NCBI GenBank assembly: GCA_964645765.1
Contig: CAZYBE010000043.1
Coordinates: forward strand, 1-24,298
From: CAZGMN01 sp964645765
GTDB lineage: Bacteria; Acidobacteriota; Aminicenantia; Aminicenantales; Aminicenantaceae
Length of the DNA: 24,298 bases
Direction of reading: 5' to 3'
Made by a program: the position numbers and the translations under genes. Each line of letters opens with the position of its first letter. The first letter of the stretch is position 1. The notes below the pieces were generated by a model. The model did no database searches. It had not been told where the DNA came from and saw only the letters and a program-made list of their open reading frames with translations. This document shows, one piece after another, positions 14,466 through 22,208 of the stretch.

Positions 14466-16100
14466 TTACTTAATTGGCTTGTGATATTTTTTCTCGCCCA
14501 GCGGTGACCATAGCCCGTAACTTTCGTCGTGAATGCGGCATTTGCCTTCAGAGGTCCAGTTGAAGCCATAGTTATAACCAAACCAAAGATATTTATCTCC
14601 GCCTCCATTCTCGGTGGTGATGATGTAACGGGCATCGACATTTCCGATTCCCAGGACTTTTTCTCCGGGCAAGGTTCCCTCACCCCTGTCTCCTTTGTTA
14701 GCGTCAAAAGGAATCCAGCCGTAAGGAGGTAAATAGACCTCTGTCCAGCGGTGAAAGACATCATCAAAGCTGGCATCATCGCCGCGCAGGCTGACTACAC
14801 CCACATAGCGGATGGGAACTCCAAGAGCGCGGCAGAGGGCGATCATCGAATAAGAATATTCAGAACAGGAGGCTGTCCCTCTCTTGAGGACGGTTGGAGC
14901 AGGATTCCAGCCGCCAACAGGCTTGAGGTTATAGCTCAGGTGCTCGCACAAATATTCATAGATGCGGCGGACGATCCAATAAGGATTTTTTTCTTTTCCA
15001 GCAATCTTCTGAGCAAGCTCCTGAATGTAAGGGTCATTGATGCGGTATTTATCGCCGTCTTGAGTGAATTTTTTCCTTATATCAGCAGGAATGTCTCCAA
15101 GAGCTCCGACTTTATCCGGATAGATGAAATACTCAATAGCGTAGATTTTTGCATCGACTTTCCATCCGGGCCTGACGACTGAGTAACCTTTTAAATCCTT
15201 GAACTCGAAGTGGGCGATTTTCTGCCCCCAGCTATCCTCAATAACCTCATCCGGCTTTGGGTCAAACCGGACAGGGCCGAGAAGGCTCTGGTTGTCGCGA
15301 TTTTCAGGGATGGGCAGGTAAATGTCTAAAGTTTTGACAGTCCCTGGCCCGTAGTTCCGGAATTCCTTCACAAACTGGAGCGAGAGCTGTTTCTCACTCC
15401 ATTTCGAAAAAATGTCGCTATCAAAGACCTTTATCTTGTATATCTCATTGTTTTCATAATCAACATTCCAGAGCACATTGTCTCCCCAAGCAAGGCCGTA
15501 AGGGAATGGACCGTAGGAACGTAAGGAAGAAAGACAGAGTCCATCTGAAGGATTGACAAGATAAATACGGTCTTCACTGCGGTCTGTGACCCATAAATAT
15601 TTTCCGTCAAAAGTCAGGCCTGCAGCCTCTCTAGCGGGGCAGGGGAGAGTCTGGACCATCATTCCATCCACAGTGGAGACTTTGAGCAGAATGTCGCTCT
15701 GATAATCAGCAATCCAGAGATACTCGCCATCCCAGGCGAGGTCCCTCGGGTTAGGGCTGTTCGATTCCAGGATTGCGAGAGCTTTTCCAGTTTCTGGGTC
15801 AAGCTTATACATAAGCCTTTCTCCTGAGTCTATGTGCCAGAGATATTTTCCATCCCATGTCAACCCCTCAGGGTGGTGGCCAGGAGAATCAAAGCTCAAG
15901 AGGATATTCCCGCTTTCAGGGTCAATCTTGTAGATTTTGTCCGTAAAATTGTCTGCAAGCCACAGATACTTGCCGTCAAAGGCCAAGCCTGTGGGGCAGG
16001 GACCGGGCGTTTTAATGACTTTAAGAATATCTCCGACTTTGGCCCAGGATAAGAGCGAAAGAAAAACAATGAGGAAAATACATAAGCTTACTTTTTTCAT
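14466..16100 (-). CDS. secreted NHL-propeller-transglutaminase fusion protein
   Basis: 544 residues from ATG 16100. The open frame continues upstream to 16262 through a repeat element, but AGGAGG five bases before 16100 and the signal peptide that follows (MKKVSLCIFLIVFLSLLSWA) fix the start. Residues 30-225 contain five propeller repeats (GLAFDGKYLWLAD, GLTWDGKYLWHID, LAWDGEYLWIAD, GLTFDGKYLWVTD, GLAWGDNVLWNVD). A linker of about 150 residues follows. Residues 370-470 are a transglutaminase-like core with Cys412 (RGTASCSEYSYSM), His450 (FHRWTEVYLPPYGW) and Asp466 (PFDANKGD), the complete catalytic triad. Such cores act as proteases, peptidases or transferases outside the cytoplasm. The propeller may bind a partner or glycan. 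The gap to the M20 gene is 103 bases, so co-transcription is possible. Confidence 0.88.
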   Translation of the reverse strand: MKKVSLCIFLIVFLSLLSWAKVGDILKVIKTPGPCPTGLAFDGKYLWLADNFTDKIYKIDPESGNILLSFDSPGHHPEGLTWDGKYLWHIDSGERLMYKLDPETGKALAILESNSPNPRDLAWDGEYLWIADYQSDILLKVSTVDGMMVQTLPCPAREAAGLTFDGKYLWVTDRSEDRIYLVNPSDGLCLSSLRSYGPFPYGLAWGDNVLWNVDYENNEIYKIKVFDSDIFSKWSEKQLSLQFVKEFRNYGPGTVKTLDIYLPIPENRDNQSLLGPVRFDPKPDEVIEDSWGQKIAHFEFKDLKGYSVVRPGWKVDAKIYAIEYFIYPDKVGALGDIPADIRKKFTQDGDKYRINDPYIQELAQKIAGKEKNPYWIVRRIYEYLCEHLSYNLKPVGGWNPAPTVLKRGTASCSEYSYSMIALCRALGVPIRYVGVVSLRGDDASFDDVFHRWTEVYLPPYGWIPFDANKGDRGEGTLPGEKVLGIGNVDARYIITTENGGGDKYLWFGYNYGFNWTSEGKCRIHDESYGLWSPLGEKKYHKPIK

Positions 16101-16105
16101 GAAAA

Positions 16106-16111
16106 CCTCCT
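16106..16111 (-). promoter_or_regulatory. Shine-Dalgarno fixing the transglutaminase fusion start
   Basis: On the minus strand AGGAGG is followed by five bases and the ATG at 16100. The longer in-frame ATG at 16262 is inside the repeat element and should not be used. Confidence 0.75.
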
Positions 16112-16171
16112 CTTGGTTTTTATTAATGTTGACAATTATAGACAAATGGGAAAAGAATCGCAAAGGATAGC

Positions 16172-16348
16172 TTTTAGGAAATAGCCTCGCTCCCAATCGG
16201 ATTTTTAACGCCATCTCCATTCGCTCTTCTCGGCGGCTGCGTAACTCGCTTCGCTCAGACATACTCGCCGCCCGACTCCGTCGGGTTCCCTCGAAGAGCG
16301 AACTTCGAAGGCTAAATCCTCAATGGTCGCTGGGGCTATTTCCTAAAA
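16172..16348 (-). repeat. inverted-repeat-bounded element, copy 2
   Basis: The terminal inverted repeat ttttaggaaatagcc (16172-16186) matches the reverse complement at 16334-16348. The central hairpin is CCCGAC-TCC-GTCGGG at 16271-16285, with the same stem but a different loop from copy 1. The orientation is opposite to copy 1. Differences from copy 1 are about ten substitutions plus one in each terminal repeat. No transposase is present. Confidence 0.85.
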
Positions 16349-16388
16349 CCTCAAGCTCAAAGGTGTTAAAAAAATTAATTTTACTTGT

Positions 16389-16416
16389 TTGACAAGCGAG
16401 TCAGGAATAATATATT
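16389..16416 (+). promoter_or_regulatory. sigma70-type promoter for the kynureninase-like gene
   Basis: TTGACA (16389-16394), a 16-base spacer and TATATT (16411-16416) form a near-consensus promoter. A start near 16423 would give a leader of about 45 bases. It sits just outside repeat copy 2. Confidence 0.6.
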
Positions 16417-16468
16417 TTTACACCATAAGACCTCATAAAGAGAGGAGAAGGATGGGGAAAGCATCAAG

Positions 16469-17692
16469 ATGAATTGGGATTTAGAAAAAGACTTGACTTT
16501 GATTCGCAGAGAATTTCCAATCCTTGAACGCTGTGTCTATTTGATCAGCAATTCTTTAGGGGCAGTGCCTAGAGAAGCTCAAAAAAGTCTTGAGCATTTT
16601 TACGAGATGTGGGCGGAAGAGGGTGTGAGTGCCTGGGAAAAGGAATGGTTGGAGCTTTCTCGTAAGGTGGGCAACCAAGTGGCTTCCCTTATCGGTGCTG
16701 GAGAGGATGAAGTGACGATAATGCCCCATGCGACAGCCTGCCATTGGGTGGCGCTGTCGACGAAATTCTCAGCCAAGACCAAGAAAAGAAACAAGATTAT
16801 TATAACCGACCATGATTTTCCTTCCTCGATTTATGCTATCTCCAAGATTTCAGAATTCATGGGATGGAAGCTCGAAACAGTGAAAAGCAAAGGCCGGCCT
16901 GGAATTGAGGTTGGCGAAATTTCGAAAAGAATAGACGAAAAGACGCTTTTCGTTGTCACCTCCCATGTCTATTTCAAGTCTGCCTACATCCAAGATATAA
17001 GGCAGATTGCTTTTAGTGCGCGCCGGGTCGGAGCTCTGACGCTTATCGACGGCTATCATGCGCCGGGCATTATTCCTGTGGATGTCAAAGAGCTTGATGT
17101 CGATTTTTATATCGGAGGATGCTTGAAATGGCTATGCGGAGGCCCCGGAAATGCGTTTCTCTATGTCAAACCCGAGCTCTCAAAGGAACTCAAGCCTCGG
17201 CTCACAGGCTGGTTTGCCCATGAAAATCCTTTCCTTTTCATTCAAAAGATGGAATATACGCAAGGAAGCTACAGGTTCATGTCTGGCACTCCCCCAATTC
17301 CCTGCCTTTACGCTGCTCAACCTGGGTTGGAGATTATAAGAAAGATTGGAATTTCTAACATTCGGAAGAAATCCCTTTCTCTGACTGAATCAATCATCAA
17401 AAAAGCCAAACAAAGGAAGTTTCAGATTTTTACTCCTGAAGAAGATTCCCTCAGAGCCGGTGCAGTCTCGATGGGTTTGTCTCATGCCCTCGCTGTTGAG
17501 CAGGCTTTGGAGCAAAGAGGAGTCAAAGTTGATTTTCGGAAAGGTGAGGCTGAAGAGTCTGATGTGATAAGAGTAGGCCCTCATTTCTACAACACAAAGG
17601 AAGAAATTGAAATCCTATTTCGAGAAATTGATGCCATCTTTTCTTCTGGTGAATTAAAGAAATTTCCGCAGGATTTCAAGAAGGCAACCTGA
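16469..17692 (+). CDS. kynureninase-like class-V PLP enzyme
   Basis: 407 residues. The start region VYLISNSLGAVP resembles the kynureninase signature (YLDGNSLGPLP-type), followed by EEGVSAWEKEW and ITDHDFPSSIYAI. The PLP site is IDGYHAPGIIPVDV (Asp194) then YIGGCLKWLCGGPGNAFLYV, with Lys220 as the Schiff-base lysine. The C-terminal part contains MSGTPPIPCLYAAQPGLEII and a small domain ending RVGPHFYNTKEEIEIL. Kynureninase cleaves kynurenine to anthranilate and alanine; this gene could instead be a related lyase or desulfurase-like enzyme, since no other tryptophan-catabolism gene is nearby. No Shine-Dalgarno lies at the right distance; a six-codon leader frame (16452-16472) with its own AGGAG overlaps the start in an ATGA. 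Downstream is a 122-base gap to the glycosidase gene. Confidence 0.8.
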   Translation: MNWDLEKDLTLIRREFPILERCVYLISNSLGAVPREAQKSLEHFYEMWAEEGVSAWEKEWLELSRKVGNQVASLIGAGEDEVTIMPHATACHWVALSTKFSAKTKKRNKIIITDHDFPSSIYAISKISEFMGWKLETVKSKGRPGIEVGEISKRIDEKTLFVVTSHVYFKSAYIQDIRQIAFSARRVGALTLIDGYHAPGIIPVDVKELDVDFYIGGCLKWLCGGPGNAFLYVKPELSKELKPRLTGWFAHENPFLFIQKMEYTQGSYRFMSGTPPIPCLYAAQPGLEIIRKIGISNIRKKSLSLTESIIKKAKQRKFQIFTPEEDSLRAGAVSMGLSHALAVEQALEQRGVKVDFRKGEAEESDVIRVGPHFYNTKEEIEILFREIDAIFSSGELKKFPQDFKKAT

Positions 17693-17748
17693 AAGGCCAG
17701 ATTAATTTATATTATTGCCCTTTAAAGGAGGGGGGGTCATTGATTTAA

Positions 17749-17777
17749 TTGATTTCATCCAAGATTTGCCTTAAATT
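17749..17777 (+). promoter_or_regulatory. possible promoter for the glycosidase gene
   Basis: TTGATT (17749-17754), a 17-base spacer and TAAATT (17772-17777) make a moderate match. A GAGGAGG follows at 17787-17793, but 21 bases before the ATG, too far for a normal Shine-Dalgarno. The stretch 17693-17748 contains a run of seven G and no gene. Confidence 0.35.
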
Positions 17778-17814
17778 ATCTCTTTAGAGGAGGCTAGTTT
17801 AGAGAATATCGACC

Positions 17815-20172
17815 ATGAAGAGTCTGAAAATCTCGTTCATCTTCTTATTTTTATGCTCATCATTGCTTCAAGGGCTTAAGGCCGAAATCTTCTATCCATG
17901 GAAGGAGACGTACATCGGTGCCTTAGAAGGAAAAGCCTGGTGCGGCCTTGTCCTCGCTCCACATCAAGAAGCTGTGTTCGCTTTTCGATTCAAGATTGAA
18001 AAAGATAGCCAATTCGCTGATGAAAACGACATTTTTTACTTGATCTCAGAAGTCGGTCCTCAATCGCCTGACGGAATGTATGCCAGGCTAAAAGTCGATT
18101 TAAGCCTTCCGTTTCAGAAGGGAAGTGAAACCCCGATTTTTATTAAGCCTTCTCCGGATTCGGATACACTGGTCTTGGAGTGGTCGCGTCAGGACGAAAG
18201 AACAATCATCGGAAGGGTTAAAGCTCCTGAAGGAATAGGGCTTCATCTCGTTCATTATTTCCCATGGAACTTCAACGGAAAATATGCTTCTCTCGATGAT
18301 GGACAGATAAAAGGAGAAAGCCTGAGTTCAAAAAAATTTCATTATCTGCTCTGGACCGACCCTAAGGGAGACCTCACCTCTAACTCGCCGGAAGAGCCAG
18401 TTCTTTCTTTCTCTCCTGAGAAGGAAAGATTCATTTATTTTGTTGCCGGAGTGGGCGAGACGCCTGCGGCCCTGAGTGACCATATCTACCGCTACAAAAA
18501 TAGAAAAACAATTGATTCAATCCTGAAAGACGAAGAAGAGATTTATGAAAAAAAGAGGTTGAAGATAGAAGGACTCTACTGGAATGCGGCAGAGGCTATT
18601 ACCAATAATCTCTTCTGGATGACTCTCTACCAGCCCGGAAACCATCGCCTTTATATCCCTGCAGGGCGAACCTGGATTTTTCCTGCTCCGGGTGGAGGCC
18701 TTGACCACTGGACAATATTCGAATGGGACTCTTTTTTTAACGCCCTGGAAGCTTCTGCAGAAAGTTCAAAGCATGCAAGCGACATCATCAAGGCAGTTTT
18801 AGAAACTCAGTATCCCAACGGAAATATTCCCAACTGGAGGGGACGATTCAGCGGCTCGTCAGACCGTTCCCAGCCTCCTGTAGGCTCTTATGCTGTCTTG
18901 AAATTGTTCCTGAAATTGGGAGATTTGGAGCTGTTGAAATACGCCTATCCCTATCTGCAGAAATGGCACTCCTTCTGGAAAGATGTGAAGCCGAACGGCC
19001 AGCATCGACGGGATGGAAACAGAGATGGGCTGCTTGAGTGGGGAACAGATACAGAGCTCCTGGCTCAAGATGTTCCCTCCTGGGAACAAAACGCTGAAGG
19101 GAAGCAAAGAGCCATGTGGGAATCAGGGATGGATGACTTGCCCAGCTGGGATAAGGCTTCCTTTGTCCCAGAGACACAAACTTTAAACATGAACTCCGTT
19201 GATTTGAACAGCCTCTACGCTCTTGATGCCTGGTGTCTGGCTCAGATTGCCAACATTCTCAATAAAATGGAGGATCATCAAAATTACCAGGCTGAATACG
19301 AGACGATGAAAGAGTTGATAAACAAGAATCTCTGGGATGAGAGAGAAGGTTTGTACTTTGACCGCTACTGGGATGGGAAGTTCTCAGAGAAAAAAGCAGC
19401 AGCGAACTTCTTTCCTCTACTGGCTCGTATTCCTGACCAGAAAAGAGCTGTGCGAATGATCAAGCACCTGCTCAATCCCGAAGAATTCTGGGGAGATTTT
19501 GTTCTCCCCACTATCTCTCGCGACGACCCAGCTTTTAAAGACCAGCAGTACTGGAGGGGGACAGTCTGGCCTCCAACAAACTACCTGGTTTATCAAGGCC
19601 TGAGAGCTTATCACTTTGATGAGGTCGCTTCTCAATTTGCCAAGAGAAGCGCTGAGCTCTTCCTCCGCATTTGGCAAAATTATCAGCTATGTCCTGAGAA
19701 TTTTGATTCTCGCTCTGGAGAGGCTGGAGGACGAAGGTATCAGAGCTGGGGACCTCTTTTTGCGCTGATTGCTGTAGAGGAATATCTCGACTTCGCTCCT
19801 TGGGAAGGGTTTAGGTTCGGAATGATAGACCCTGAAGATAAAGGGAAACTGTCAAGGATTTTCATCCAGGGCCGGCATTATGATGTCGAGGTTTCCTCTA
19901 AAGAGATCAAGGTCAAGGAAGAAGGAAAAGAGATTTTAAAGGCGGACGGAGGCTCAGTTTTCCGACACTTCCTCTATTCCGAGAATGAAATCTCCTTTGA
20001 AATAAGGACTCCTGAGGAAAGAAAGATAAACATTCAATTTTTAAGCAAAGGAAAATACAACCTCCTGGTGGATGACCAGCCAAGAGATACGATTAAAGGA
20101 GCGTCAGCAAAAATCAAAGTCCCTAAAGGCGAACATTCTGTAACGTTTCTTCTCCTTGAAAAATTTGAGTGA
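17815..20172 (+). CDS. secreted GH63/GH37-type glycoside hydrolase
   Basis: 785 residues. The signal peptide (SFIFLFLCSSLLQGLKA) ends near residue 23. Residues of about 25-245 form a beta-rich N-terminal domain, then a long alpha-rich catalytic domain (about 250-660) of the (alpha/alpha)6 type and a small beta C-terminal domain. Motifs: FEWDSFFNAL (303-311), LETQYPNGNIPNW, DGNRDGLLEWG (400-410), AMWESGMDDLPSWD with candidate acid Asp440, QYWRGTVWPPTNYLVYQGLR (579-597) and CPENFDSRSGEAG with candidate base Glu628. This layout is that of the GH63 family (alpha-glucosidases, mannosylglycerate hydrolases) and its trehalase (GH37) relatives. It should hydrolyse alpha-linked disaccharides or oligosaccharides outside the cytoplasm; the sugar cannot be told by eye. 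The start ATG is the only one possible, because an in-frame TAG lies four codons upstream. Confidence 0.85.
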   Translation: MKSLKISFIFLFLCSSLLQGLKAEIFYPWKETYIGALEGKAWCGLVLAPHQEAVFAFRFKIEKDSQFADENDIFYLISEVGPQSPDGMYARLKVDLSLPFQKGSETPIFIKPSPDSDTLVLEWSRQDERTIIGRVKAPEGIGLHLVHYFPWNFNGKYASLDDGQIKGESLSSKKFHYLLWTDPKGDLTSNSPEEPVLSFSPEKERFIYFVAGVGETPAALSDHIYRYKNRKTIDSILKDEEEIYEKKRLKIEGLYWNAAEAITNNLFWMTLYQPGNHRLYIPAGRTWIFPAPGGGLDHWTIFEWDSFFNALEASAESSKHASDIIKAVLETQYPNGNIPNWRGRFSGSSDRSQPPVGSYAVLKLFLKLGDLELLKYAYPYLQKWHSFWKDVKPNGQHRRDGNRDGLLEWGTDTELLAQDVPSWEQNAEGKQRAMWESGMDDLPSWDKASFVPETQTLNMNSVDLNSLYALDAWCLAQIANILNKMEDHQNYQAEYETMKELINKNLWDEREGLYFDRYWDGKFSEKKAAANFFPLLARIPDQKRAVRMIKHLLNPEEFWGDFVLPTISRDDPAFKDQQYWRGTVWPPTNYLVYQGLRAYHFDEVASQFAKRSAELFLRIWQNYQLCPENFDSRSGEAGGRRYQSWGPLFALIAVEEYLDFAPWEGFRFGMIDPEDKGKLSRIFIQGRHYDVEVSSKEIKVKEEGKEILKADGGSVFRHFLYSENEISFEIRTPEERKINIQFLSKGKYNLLVDDQPRDTIKGASAKIKVPKGEHSVTFLLLEKFE

Positions 20173-20182
20173 TACAAGAACC

Positions 20183-20992
20183 CTATCTCTGCCATCTTTT
20201 CCTTTTTAAATAGGCTCTCTTAAGCGTGTCGCCCCGGAATCCTTGTCTTAGTGCCTCAAGGGCCAAGACTTCTTCAGGAGGGATGTTACCCAGGTTGACA
20301 TTGGGCCCGAAGCGAAGGATGAAGTCCTGCTGCTGGTTTTTCAAGGGAGCTTCCCAAATCAAACAATTGGCATCTTCAATTCCCGAAACGATGTTTTCAA
20401 CTTCAGTCATCTTGATTTTCCCCTCCGAGTCGAAGACTCCAACGCCTTTGCCTGCTTCCCTGGCTTCGATAATGACTTTGAAAGCTCCGTTTTCCATATC
20501 TTCTCTGATCAGTTGCTGGGTAAGGCGCAGGGGAGGGGCCTCTTTTTGGTCCTTTTTCCCGACTTCGGTAATGACTTTAAAACCGCTTTTTAAAGATCTT
20601 TTTATAACATCCTTTCTGGTTGCCCTGTCCATTTCGATCGTTCCATCCGAGACTTCAATTGCTGAAAACTCAAGGTTTTTGGCTCTCTCCAGGTACCTGT
20701 CCAAAACGCCTTGCCAGACTGCGACCTCAAGAAAAGTTCCCCCAGGCATGACATCGATATTGGCCGAGGTAATCATTTTATTCTTTTTCTTGAGAAGATT
20801 CTTATCATAAAGGGCAGAAGTCCCGAAGGTCAGTTTGATGACGTCGATGTATTCCCCAGAGACCTGAATCAAATCTTCAAGAGAACGAAGCCCCAATCCC
20901 TTATCAATAACCATGGTTATACCCATATTCCTTGGTTTTTTTGTCCTTGATTCTACTGGCGTTTGAATGACGCCTTTCCATGGCTCAATCAT
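20183..20992 (-). CDS. comA: phosphosulfolactate synthase (ComA-like)
   Basis: 269 residues from the second ATG (20992); the first ATG (20998) touches the AGGAG directly, so the second, six bases further, is better placed. The TIM-barrel family pattern is clear: RNMGITMVIDKGLGL, IDVIKLTFGTSALY, MPGGTFLEVAVWQG, IEVSDGTIEM, FKVITEVGKKD, VIIEAREAGKGVGVFDSEG, and the end IWEAPLKNQQQDFILRFGPNVNLGNI. ComA condenses phosphoenolpyruvate and sulfite to phosphosulfolactate, the first step of methanogen coenzyme M synthesis and, in bacteria, of sulfolactate formation. No ComB, ComC, ComD or ComE gene is in the window, so the product here is unknown. The gene is convergent with the glycosidase gene, only ten bases apart. 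Confidence 0.9.
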   Translation of the reverse strand: MIEPWKGVIQTPVESRTKKPRNMGITMVIDKGLGLRSLEDLIQVSGEYIDVIKLTFGTSALYDKNLLKKKNKMITSANIDVMPGGTFLEVAVWQGVLDRYLERAKNLEFSAIEVSDGTIEMDRATRKDVIKRSLKSGFKVITEVGKKDQKEAPPLRLTQQLIREDMENGAFKVIIEAREAGKGVGVFDSEGKIKMTEVENIVSGIEDANCLIWEAPLKNQQQDFILRFGPNVNLGNIPPEEVLALEALRQGFRGDTLKRAYLKRKRWQR

Positions 20993-20998
20993 TTTCAT

Positions 20999-21003
20999 CT
21001 CCT
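20999..21003 (-). promoter_or_regulatory. Shine-Dalgarno deciding the comA start
   Basis: AAAAAAGGAG on the minus strand is immediately followed by ATGAAAATG. A spacing of six bases favours the second ATG at 20992. Confidence 0.55.
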
Positions 21004-21028
21004 TTTTTATAAGCGCAATATTTCATTT

Positions 21029-21101
21029 GTCATCGCGAGGCGCAAAGCGGCAGTGGCGATCCGACGAAGTCGTTGCGAGGAGCGAAGCGACGCGGCAATC
21101 T
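21029..21101 (+). repeat. two tandem copies of a GCGAG/GCGAAGC-type intergenic repeat
   Basis: Two similar units of about 33 bases start at 21029 (gtcatcgcgaggcgcaaagc) and 21069 (gtcgttgcgaggagcgaagc), 40 bases apart, ending in ggcgatc and ggcaatc. The unit resembles the short repeat of the GTCATTGCGAGGAGC type seen between genes in many bacterial genomes. It lies in the divergent-free gap between the HPr-kinase-like and comA genes (20999-21177), which contains no other gene. Confidence 0.65.
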
Positions 21102-21177
21102 CATAAGATAAAATGGGATAGCTACTCTCCCCCTAGTTGCTCGCCGCAGCAATAAAAAAAAATTCATCGCGTTTAAA

Positions 21178-22149
21178 TTAGTCTAATATATTACCCCAGC
21201 AGTCATAAGGGCTAGAGAGGATGGAGGCCATCTTGATGACTGTTCTATGGTTAGCGAGCTCGTTCACTGCTCTTAAACGAGCATCAGCCATATCGCTCCT
21301 ATCGAACCCCAGAACAGGAATCCTATCGTAGAGGATGAAGGACTCTGTTATTTTCTGGGATATATTCTCAAAAAGAGCCTTTGCAGCTTTTCTTTTATCT
21401 TCGAATAAATTCAGGATAAATCCTTTGCGCCCCTCTTCAATCCTGGGGAAGATGATGATGATTTGAGAAGGATTTTCAAGTCGGTCAAAATCCGTTCTGT
21501 AAGAGGAGAAGTCAAGGGCGATTTTTCTTTGCCATTCTTCTCCGTTCTTTTTGTATCCAATTTCAGGCAGAAACTGGGGGAAATGGTAAATTAAATTGCC
21601 GAGCCTTATATTGTCGACAAAAGAGCCCATGAACCATGAGATAAAATCTTTTTCAATCCTGAAGTGGACAGTCTCTGTGGAGAAGAGTTTAAGGCCTTTG
21701 GCCAGTCCGCTGAGCAGATAGACAGTCTTTCCGCTTCCTGCTCCTCCAATGACGATATACAAGCCTTTTTTTTGTTCATCGTAGAGAGCGCAGGCATGAA
21801 AGTTATAAATTCTGTGCTTTTTTTCAAGGAGATATAAGGCGAATCTGTAGAGAAACCCCTGGTTTCCCCAGAGGGAGAACCTTAAATCCGATGCCTCTTT
21901 TGTCAGCTTAAGAAAAGGACCTCGGAACCTCGCTTTATCCCCGGAAATTTCTAGCAAAGGCCCGCGGCTCGATTCTTCAATTGAAATGTATCCATCGAGG
22001 CTCTCTGAGTAGTCTATTCTCTCAACATCTCTAAAATCAGTGAGAAGCGATTTGACTTCAATCTTAAACGGAAGCTGAGGGAGAAGCTCTTTCCGGTTCG
22101 ATTCAACGCCGACTGTAGCTTCTAATATTTTCAATCCCTTTTTGAACAC
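21178..22149 (-). CDS. HPr-kinase-like P-loop protein
   Basis: 323 residues. A Walker A loop IGGAGSGKTVY at residues 134-144 follows NFHACALYDEQKKGLYIV, the same arrangement as in HPr kinase/phosphorylase and PEPCK-like proteins (His before the loop, then a GSGK loop). The N-terminal 110 residues form an unrelated beta-rich region with LEISGDKARFRGPFL, and the C-terminal part carries RIPVLGFDRSD and ends in WGNILD. Members are often annotated HprK-related kinases without evidence that they act on HPr; no ptsH gene is in the window. It may phosphorylate another protein or a small molecule. The methyltransferase gene ends only 59 bases upstream on the same strand, so both probably share a transcript. 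Confidence 0.75.
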   Translation of the reverse strand: MFKKGLKILEATVGVESNRKELLPQLPFKIEVKSLLTDFRDVERIDYSESLDGYISIEESSRGPLLEISGDKARFRGPFLKLTKEASDLRFSLWGNQGFLYRFALYLLEKKHRIYNFHACALYDEQKKGLYIVIGGAGSGKTVYLLSGLAKGLKLFSTETVHFRIEKDFISWFMGSFVDNIRLGNLIYHFPQFLPEIGYKKNGEEWQRKIALDFSSYRTDFDRLENPSQIIIIFPRIEEGRKGFILNLFEDKRKAAKALFENISQKITESFILYDRIPVLGFDRSDMADARLRAVNELANHRTVIKMASILSSPYDCWGNILD

Positions 22150-22208
22150 TGGTCTATCCTTTTTTAATTTCTATATGATACAAGATAAACTTTAACGAGA
22201 CAACAGAG

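Noticed and set aside
16101..16262. Longer N-terminus for the transglutaminase fusion starting inside repeat copy 2
   Set aside because: The extra 54 residues come from the repeat element, and a perfect AGGAGG plus a signal peptide mark the start at 16100.
20226..20810. 194-codon plus-strand open frame opposite comA
   Set aside because: Antisense shadow with low-complexity Ser/Leu-rich translation; comA on the other strand is well supported.
21029..21101. CRISPR-like array
   Set aside because: Only two diverged units with a seven-base gap, no spacers and no cas genes; better explained as a dispersed intergenic repeat.
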